From Chloroflexaceae bacterium UBA1466 (GTDB taxonomy: Bacteria > Chloroflexota > Chloroflexia > Chloroflexales > Chloroflexaceae): a stretch of 9,122 nt of DNA. The position numbers and the translations under genes are program-made. Shown here piece after piece: positions 1-4,459 of this stretch. The stretch spans positions 20,155 to 29,276 of the forward strand of contig DCSM01000098.1 of the NCBI GenBank assembly GCA_002325605.1, read 5' to 3'. The notes under the pieces were generated by a model, which searched no databases, was not told the origin of the DNA, and saw only the letters and a program-made list of their open reading frames with translations. Numbering within the stretch: position 1 is the stretch's first letter; every line of letters begins with the position of its first letter.

Positions 1-1
1 T

Positions 2-1015
2 ATGTATGAGCAATCTGTGTCAAAAGAAGCCCTAACTTCCCCTAAAGTTGCGGTGATTATCGTTTCCTACAATACCAGTGCCCTTCTCTGTGGCTGCTTG
101 CGGTCTTTGCAAGATGTAACTTTGCCTCTCCGCATCTTGGTCGTTGACAATGCTTCTAAGGATGATACGGTTGATTTGGTTCAAGCTTATTTCAGGGATG
201 TGCAACTAATAGGCTTAGGGAAAAATGTTGGTTTTGCGGCTGCAAACAATATCGGGCTGCGCGAATGTGGTTTTTCAGACGGGCAAACCCCCGAATCAAC
301 AAGCCTTAGTTCGCAAAGCGCATTACCTGAATTTGTGTTGTTGCTCAACCCAGATACCACAGTGCATCCTGGCGCAATAGAGGCGCTAGTTGCTTTTCTC
401 CAGGCGCATCCACGCGTGGGGCTGGTCGGGCCGCAACTCCTCAACCCCGATGGCACTTGGCAACCTGCCGCTTTTCGCTTTCCAACTTTGCTGATGAGTC
501 TGTTCGAGGTTTTTCCGCCCGGCGAATGTTTGCCAGGGCGTTGGTACAATTCATGGGCCCACGGGCGCTACCCTCAAACGCCTACTCCTTCGCCGATTGA
601 CCACCCGCTCGGCGCGTGTATGCTCGTGCGCCGCGAGGTGCTGCCTCAAGTTGGCCTCCTTGATGAGCGCTACTTTATCTATTGCGAAGAGCTTGATTGG
701 TGTTGGCGCATCCGCCAAGCAGGTTGGGCGATCTGGCAAGTGCCGCAAGCGCAAGTGACGCACGTCGGCGGAGCCGCGACCAACCAAGTCCATGAGCAAA
801 TGTTCGGGGCTTTACACCAAAGTCGCCTGATCTTTTTGCAGCGCCACTATGCCCCAAATTTTGTCCGGGCCCATCGCCTGATCACATTCATTGGCCTCCT
901 GCGAAAAATCTTCCAAACTTGGGCCGCTTTTCGCCGTCAGCAACTAACCTATTCCGCTTTTCAAGCCCAACTTAGGGCCTACAGCAAAGTTCTGGCGATT
1001 TTGGTGGTTGCATGA
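2..1015 (+). CDS. Family 2 glycosyltransferase, rhamnosyltransferase-like (COG1216 type)
   Basis: Probably transfers a sugar from a nucleotide-sugar donor onto a cell-surface polysaccharide or glycolipid at the cytoplasmic face of the membrane. The GT-A fold motifs are in order: a VAVIIVSYNT start strand (residues 16-25), VVDNAS (47-52), GKNVGFAAANNIGL (73-86), LLLNPDTTV (113-121, the metal/donor site equivalent to DxD), GACMLVRREVL (204-214), and the acceptor-side acidic motif around FIYCEELDWCWR (225-236), followed by HVGG (254-257). This order is typical of WbbL-like rhamnosyltransferases, but the sugar cannot be read from sequence. The 337-residue length is normal for the family. There is an apparent Ser-rich insertion of about 17 residues at 87-110. 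No confident membrane helix is seen. The ATG at base 2 fits the usual family N-terminus, but its ribosome-binding site lies outside the window, so the true start could be upstream. The 188 bases after the stop separate it from the next gene. Confidence 0.88.
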   Translation: MYEQSVSKEALTSPKVAVIIVSYNTSALLCGCLRSLQDVTLPLRILVVDNASKDDTVDLVQAYFRDVQLIGLGKNVGFAAANNIGLRECGFSDGQTPESTSLSSQSALPEFVLLLNPDTTVHPGAIEALVAFLQAHPRVGLVGPQLLNPDGTWQPAAFRFPTLLMSLFEVFPPGECLPGRWYNSWAHGRYPQTPTPSPIDHPLGACMLVRREVLPQVGLLDERYFIYCEELDWCWRIRQAGWAIWQVPQAQVTHVGGAATNQVHEQMFGALHQSRLIFLQRHYAPNFVRAHRLITFIGLLRKIFQTWAAFRRQQLTYSAFQAQLRAYSKVLAILVVA

Positions 1016-1036
1016 ATGCCATGCTAATGCTATAGT
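1008..1036 (+). promoter_or_regulatory. Candidate extended -10 promoter for the NYN-LOTUS gene and trpF
   Basis: TTGCAT (1008-1013) and TATAGT (1031-1036) are separated by 17 bases. The -10 is preceded by TGC, giving the extended form TGCTATAGT. The -35 overlaps the last codons of the glycosyltransferase. The expected transcript start near 1043 leaves a leader of about 160 bases before the ATG at 1204. That leader contains a small hairpin (GCGCT 1062-1066, AGCGC 1070-1074) but no recognised riboswitch. Assigned by eye from sigma-70-like consensus only. Confidence 0.35.
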
Positions 1037-1203
1037 TAAGAGTAACCTGCACGCAACCCTGGCGCTCAGAGCGCATTGGGTTTGTGCCGGAACCTGGGAC
1101 TTGAAAAACTGGAGCCGCAAACGCCACTCCCAAGCCTTTCATCTGCCAGGGTTGCTCTCATTTTTATCAAGCCTCCCCACAACAGGAGCGAGAAACAGGT
1201 ACA

Positions 1204-3207
1204 ATGTCATACGAGCAGCGACGAATTGATGTAGCGGTTTTCATTGATTTTGAAAACGTCTATGTCAGCGTCCGGGATAAGCTCGACGCGAACCCTAACT
1301 TCGAAACGATCATGGAACGTTGTAACGATCTTGGGCGCGTCGTCATCGCCCGGGCCTACGCTGATTGGTACCGCTACCCCCGTGTCACCAGTGCGCTCTA
1401 TGCGAACGCCGTTGAACCGATCTATGTCCCGACCTATTACTACGATAGAGATATGGGCCGGACGGGCCGGGCGATCAAAAATAGTGTGGATATGAACCTC
1501 TGTATTGACGCGATGAAAGCGTTATTTATCCACACCAATGTTGGCAAATATGTCTTAGTGACCGGTGACCGTGACTTTATTCCCTTAGTGAATAGCATTC
1601 GGCAGCAAGGGAAAGAGGTCATTGTGATTGGCATTGGAGGGGCTGCTTCAGCCCACTTGGCGCAAAGCGCCGATGAATTTATCTTTTATGAGCAGCTTGT
1701 GGGCAAAGTTCCCCTTGCTGCTGCCGCTCGCAAAGTGGTTGCGCCGCCTGCGCCACGAGCCGCCGAGAAGGAGAAAGCTCGCCCCGTTGAAGTCGTGGTG
1801 GCCGAACCGCAAGAGCCTGATATTTATGATACTCTGGTGGAGGCCATTCACCTCGTGCGCGAGCGAGGTTATGTTTCGACGCTGGGGTCACTCAAATTGG
1901 TGATGAAGGAATTGATGGGCGGCGATTTCAAGGAAAGTCGCTATAAAGACCTCAATGGCAAACCGTTTGCGAAGTTTAAGGACTTTGTAGTTGATGCTGA
2001 AAAGCGCGGCAAAGTTCAAATCTACACGAATGGGACGGTGAACGAGGTTTTCTTACCGGGCGAAGACCCCAAGAAACTGTCGCAGTTTGAAATCAAGGAA
2101 GAAATCCTGGAGGGTGAACCTGAAATTCTCGCGCTGACCAATGGGCATCCCGAAGCGTTTGTCGCCCCCAGCGCTGGGCCGCTCTTGGCTCCGCTCCAGC
2201 CCGTCAGCCCACCAAAGCGTTCACGGCGACGAAAGCCCAACAAAAAGCGCTTGGTTCCCCCACAAAATGTCGCCAATCTCAAGCAGGATGAGCCAGAAGA
2301 AAGTGCTGAAGAGTTTGAAGGCGCAGAAGACGACCAAGATTTGGCCGAAATCGAAGTCGCCTATGACTCTGCCGCTTTAGCCGCTGATGATCCTTTTTCG
2401 CTCCCCGAAGAAGCCTTTTGGGGCCCGGAGAATGACCAATTCTCGGCGGTGGCGGAAATGGCCTTTATCGCAGACGGAAGCTTGCCTGAGTATCCCTGCA
2501 AAGCCGAAACAGCGCTTGAACCCGAAGATATTTTTGCGGCAGCCTTGGAACGGTTGGAAGCCCAGGATAAGGAAACGCTGGATGCCGATGCAGTCATTGC
2601 CAGCTTGGCGCAGGAAGATGAGCGAGCGAGTAGAAAGGAAGCGGATTTCGCGCTTCTGGCCGACCAGGTCGGCGAGGCGATTAAGCTTTCCTTTGCCCAA
2701 GCGCTCTCTTTTGGGGAAATCGAAGCTCCGGACTTTGAGATCGCACCTAAGCTGGCTGAAGGTTTGGAAGCCCAGACCCTTGAACCAGCATGGCCCACGC
2801 TCGAAAAGGAGGAGCCGGCGAAAAGCTTTGAAGAACCGCCTGAAGCGCCGAAACTCCAGCCAACGCAGCAATTGTTCCTGGTTGAATTGTCGCTCCCAGT
2901 GCAAGAGACCGAATCGGTCAACGCTGGAGCAAAAGAAGAAGGGCCTAGCGCTGCCAACATTGATTTTAGCGCGGAAGAATGGCAGAAGTTTCGGACGCTG
3001 CTGGCCAGCTTTTCAAAACCACTTCCCTTTGGTAAAATCTGGGAACTGCTCCGCGAGCGCCGCAACCTTCAGGAATTTATGCGAACCAATGAGCAGTTGC
3101 GGAATTTGATCAAACAAGCCATTGGGAATGGAACCTTAGAACGCAGCGGGGGCGGAAAACACGCTTATTACAAGCTGAAGCCGCTTTCTGAACCAAAGAA
3201 TCCATGA
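1204..3207 (+). CDS. NYN-domain putative ribonuclease with LOTUS-like and C-terminal winged-helix domains
   Basis: A putative metal-dependent RNase or RNA-binding protein of the NYN/LabA (DUF88, PIN-like) family. The NYN domain spans about residues 8-168. The acidic residues expected at the active site are present: D15 in FIDFENV, D96 in KNSVDM, and D122 and D124 in VTGDRDF. A second globular part at about 203-285 resembles an OST-HTH/LOTUS domain, a winged-helix fold that binds RNA. Residues 290-585 are a long, mostly acidic Ala/Glu-rich linker, probably disordered, interrupted by a basic patch (KRSRRRKPNKKR, 338-349). A further winged-helix-like segment occupies about 586-657. The ATG at 1204 places the NYN core near the N-terminus. 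AGG lies 4 bases upstream of it and AGGAG (1184-1188) lies 15 bases upstream. The stop overlaps the trpF start. The domain calls are strong for NYN, moderate for LOTUS and weak for the C-terminal domain. Substrate and biological role are unknown. Nothing suggests truncation. Confidence 0.88.
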   Translation: MSYEQRRIDVAVFIDFENVYVSVRDKLDANPNFETIMERCNDLGRVVIARAYADWYRYPRVTSALYANAVEPIYVPTYYYDRDMGRTGRAIKNSVDMNLCIDAMKALFIHTNVGKYVLVTGDRDFIPLVNSIRQQGKEVIVIGIGGAASAHLAQSADEFIFYEQLVGKVPLAAAARKVVAPPAPRAAEKEKARPVEVVVAEPQEPDIYDTLVEAIHLVRERGYVSTLGSLKLVMKELMGGDFKESRYKDLNGKPFAKFKDFVVDAEKRGKVQIYTNGTVNEVFLPGEDPKKLSQFEIKEEILEGEPEILALTNGHPEAFVAPSAGPLLAPLQPVSPPKRSRRRKPNKKRLVPPQNVANLKQDEPEESAEEFEGAEDDQDLAEIEVAYDSAALAADDPFSLPEEAFWGPENDQFSAVAEMAFIADGSLPEYPCKAETALEPEDIFAAALERLEAQDKETLDADAVIASLAQEDERASRKEADFALLADQVGEAIKLSFAQALSFGEIEAPDFEIAPKLAEGLEAQTLEPAWPTLEKEEPAKSFEEPPEAPKLQPTQQLFLVELSLPVQETESVNAGAKEEGPSAANIDFSAEEWQKFRTLLASFSKPLPFGKIWELLRERRNLQEFMRTNEQLRNLIKQAIGNGTLERSGGGKHAYYKLKPLSEPKNP

Positions 3208-3860
3208 CCAACGTCAAGATTTGTGGGCTTTGCACAATTGAACATGCGCTGGCGGCGGCAGAGGCCGGAGCCGATTGGTTAGGCCTTGTCTTTGCGCTCA
3301 GTCGTCGCCAGCTAACAACCGCGCAGGCCCTAGCCATCGTGACGGCCCTGCGCCAGCACCCTGCCGGGCAGCGCGTGCGCTTGGTTGGGTTGTTCGTCAA
3401 CGAACAGCCGGCCCAAATCAATAAGTTGGCCGAAATTTGTGACCTGGATTACATTCAACTGAGTGGCGATGAGGCTTTGGCCCAAGCCCAATTACTTTGT
3501 CGGCCCGTGATCAAGGCCGTGCGCCTTAATCGGCAAGCCACCGAAAATGCTTGGCTCGCAGCGGCGCAAGCTACCGTGGCCCAAACGCTTCAGTTTGCGC
3601 CGAGTCCCATTCTCATTGATGCCCACTTACCTGGAAGTTACGGTGGAACAGGAATGTTGGCCGATTGGGCCCAGGCCGCCGCCTGGGCCCAGCGCTTGCC
3701 GCTTACGCTGGCCGGCGGTTTGACTCCAGCCAATGTAGCCTCGGCGATTGCTCAAGTCCAGCCTTGGGGTGTGGATGTCAGCAGTGGGGTTGAGCGAGAT
3801 GGCACAAAGGATATTGCCTTGATTCAAGCCTTCATTAAGGCTGTTCACGCTAGTTCTTAA
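3204..3860 (+). CDS. trpF: Phosphoribosylanthranilate isomerase
   Basis: Catalyses the Amadori rearrangement of N-(5'-phosphoribosyl)-anthranilate to CdRP, the third step of tryptophan synthesis from chorismate, as a soluble (beta/alpha)8-barrel enzyme. The family signatures are all present: VKICGL at the N-terminus with catalytic C7, GLVF (27-30) followed by SRR, VGLFVN (61-66), IQLSGDE (84-90), LIDA with the general acid D139, YGGTG (146-150), LAGGLTPANV (169-178) and the phosphate-binding GVDVSSGVE (189-197). The 218-residue length is normal. QLSGDE replaces the commoner QLHGDE, a variant I do not consider disabling. The ATG overlaps the upstream TGA (ATGA, 3204-3207) and no Shine-Dalgarno sequence is seen before it, so translation probably depends on termination-reinitiation from the NYN gene. 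No other trp gene is in the window, so tryptophan genes here appear dispersed. Confidence 0.96.
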   Translation: MTNVKICGLCTIEHALAAAEAGADWLGLVFALSRRQLTTAQALAIVTALRQHPAGQRVRLVGLFVNEQPAQINKLAEICDLDYIQLSGDEALAQAQLLCRPVIKAVRLNRQATENAWLAAAQATVAQTLQFAPSPILIDAHLPGSYGGTGMLADWAQAAAWAQRLPLTLAGGLTPANVASAIAQVQPWGVDVSSGVERDGTKDIALIQAFIKAVHASS

Positions 3861-3863
3861 AGC

Positions 3864-3885
3864 AAATTAGTCAACCAGCTAATTT
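3864..3885 (+). terminator. Weak AT-rich hairpin just after trpF, possible terminator
   Basis: AAATTAG (3864-3870) and CTAATTT (3879-3885) can form a 7-bp stem with an 8-base loop starting 3 bases after the trpF stop. The stem is AT-rich and only a short T stretch follows, so termination would be inefficient. It may instead stabilise the 3' end of the transcript or be a chance inverted repeat. Confidence 0.25.
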
Positions 3886-3913
3886 TGTACTTTCAAGCCC
3901 TTTTCCTTATCTT
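3885..3913 (+). promoter_or_regulatory. Candidate promoter of the small anchored Trm112-like gene
   Basis: TTGTAC (3885-3890) and TATCTT (3908-3913) are 17 bases apart in the 101-base gap after trpF. The match to consensus is moderate (3 of 6 and 4 of 6). A start near 3920 would give a leader of about 40 bases ending in a good ribosome-binding site, AAGGA at 3953-3957. A better -35-like TTGACC (3929-3934) has no -10 at a usable distance. Confidence 0.28.
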
Positions 3914-3961
3914 TTAAGTCTCTATGTGTTGACCAAAACCAACTAAACAAAGAAGGATTGT

Positions 3962-4309
3962 ATGAAAACTCTTGGTCGTCTTCTTGGGTTTGCAGCGTTT
4001 GTCGGTTTACTAATCATTATCGTTCGGGCTGTTCGGCAATATCAACAGGATAATGAGTTTCAACTTACAGCAAATCTGCCAGGCGAAAGCCCAACTGCCA
4101 CCAAAAAACGCAACCTTAGCCCAGCGTTATTGGAAATTCTGGCCGACCCCGTTGACAAAGGGCCCGTTGAGTTGCTCACAGATGGGGAAGGGAAGGAATG
4201 GCTGGTCAATCGGCGCAACGGCTATCGCTACCCCGTAGAGGATGGGATTCCTATTATGTTGATCGAAGAAGGCGAAAAGCACCGCGACGCAAGTTTAATC
4301 GCAGCTTAG
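3962..4309 (+). CDS. Small membrane-anchored protein with a cysteine-less Trm112/YcaR-like domain
   Basis: A 115-residue protein of unknown function. Residues about 4-24 form one hydrophobic helix (GFAAFVGLLIIIVRAV at its core). A polar, basic stretch follows (about 25-51), then a Trm112/YcaR-like domain (about 52-104). That domain shows the family pattern LLEILADPVDKGP near its start and YRYPVEDGIPIMLIEE near its end, comparable to LLEI-ACPVC and FPLRDGIPVLL in E. coli YcaR. The CxxC pair is replaced by D62 and D65, and the whole protein contains no cysteine, so zinc binding of the usual kind is impossible. Trm112 proteins usually activate methyltransferases as small soluble partners. Here the domain is tethered to the membrane, and its partner is unknown. 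The ATG follows AAGGA by four bases. It has its own candidate promoter and a strong downstream terminator, so it is probably monocistronic. Confidence 0.85.
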   Translation: MKTLGRLLGFAAFVGLLIIIVRAVRQYQQDNEFQLTANLPGESPTATKKRNLSPALLEILADPVDKGPVELLTDGEGKEWLVNRRNGYRYPVEDGIPIMLIEEGEKHRDASLIAA

Positions 4310-4335
4310 GCCGTATAAAATCAAGGGGTAAAGGG

Positions 4336-4373
4336 AGGCGCTGCCGCGCCCTTTGGGCGCGGCAGCGCCTTTT
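4336..4373 (+). terminator. Strong intrinsic terminator with perfect 16-bp stem
   Basis: The arms 4336-4351 (AGGCGCTGCCGCGCCC) and 4355-4370 (GGGCGCGGCAGCGCCT) are perfect complements around a TTT loop, followed by T residues through 4373. It lies 26 bases after the stop of the anchored Trm112-like gene, which it should terminate. On the opposite strand the stem is followed by CCCTTTACC rather than a proper T-run, so termination of the convergent HD-GYP gene there is less certain. Confidence 0.85.
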
Positions 4374-4397
4374 GCTGCGCCAAATCAATCTAACGGA

Positions 4398-4440
4398 GGC
4401 CACCGCTTTAGCGGTTCGGGCCCCACGGCTGAAGCCGGGG
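4398..4440. repeat. REPIN-like doublet of two inverted hairpins
   Basis: Two short hairpins face each other around a central GGGCCC (4418-4423). Hairpin 1 is ACCGC-TTTA-GCGGT (4402-4415). Hairpin 2 is CGGC-TGAA-GCCG (4426-4437), flanked by CCCC and GGG. With a one-base shift, the left half (4400-4415) pairs with the right half (4425-4440) at 12 Watson-Crick positions plus one G-T out of 16. Two of the mismatches (4404/4436 and 4413/4427) are a C-G pair in one hairpin changed to a G-C pair in the other, so each hairpin stays paired. This layout is what REP doublets spread by RAYT transposases look like. Copy number cannot be judged from one copy. It could also serve as a 3' end for the convergent minus-strand gene. 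Confidence 0.5.
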
Positions 4441-4459
4441 ATTCCAGGTGAAAGGTTTC

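Noticed and set aside
1062..1074. GCGCT-CAG-AGCGC as a terminator for the glycosyltransferase
   Set aside because: It is a 5-bp stem with no T-run following, too weak to call.
1008..1229. A 73-codon frame spanning the gap between the glycosyltransferase and the NYN-LOTUS gene
   Set aside because: It begins with TTG inside the upstream gene, ends inside the next gene, and has no ribosome-binding site or recognisable sequence.
2554..2775. A 12-bp repeat TTGGAAGCCCAG at 2554-2565 and 2764-2775 in the NYN-LOTUS gene
   Set aside because: Both copies are in frame and encode LEAQ in the acidic linker. One short repeat in low-complexity coding sequence is expected by chance or slippage.
2361..3065. 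A 234-codon open frame on the minus strand, and a 240-codon frame on the plus strand at 2387-3109, both inside the NYN-LOTUS gene
   Set aside because: Both lie over the low-complexity acidic linker, whose Glu/Ala codons leave other frames open. The products are Ser- and Arg-rich with no motif, and the real frame is continuous with recognisable domains at both ends.
3453..3473. QLSGDE in TrpF instead of QLHGDE, as a possible loss of activity
   Set aside because: The catalytic C7 and D139 and all phosphate-binding motifs are intact, and I take the Ser variant to be a tolerated family variation.
3929..3934. TTGACC as a -35 box for the Trm112-like gene
   Set aside because: At 17 bases downstream lies GAAGGA, the ribosome-binding site, and there is no -10-like sequence at any usable spacing.
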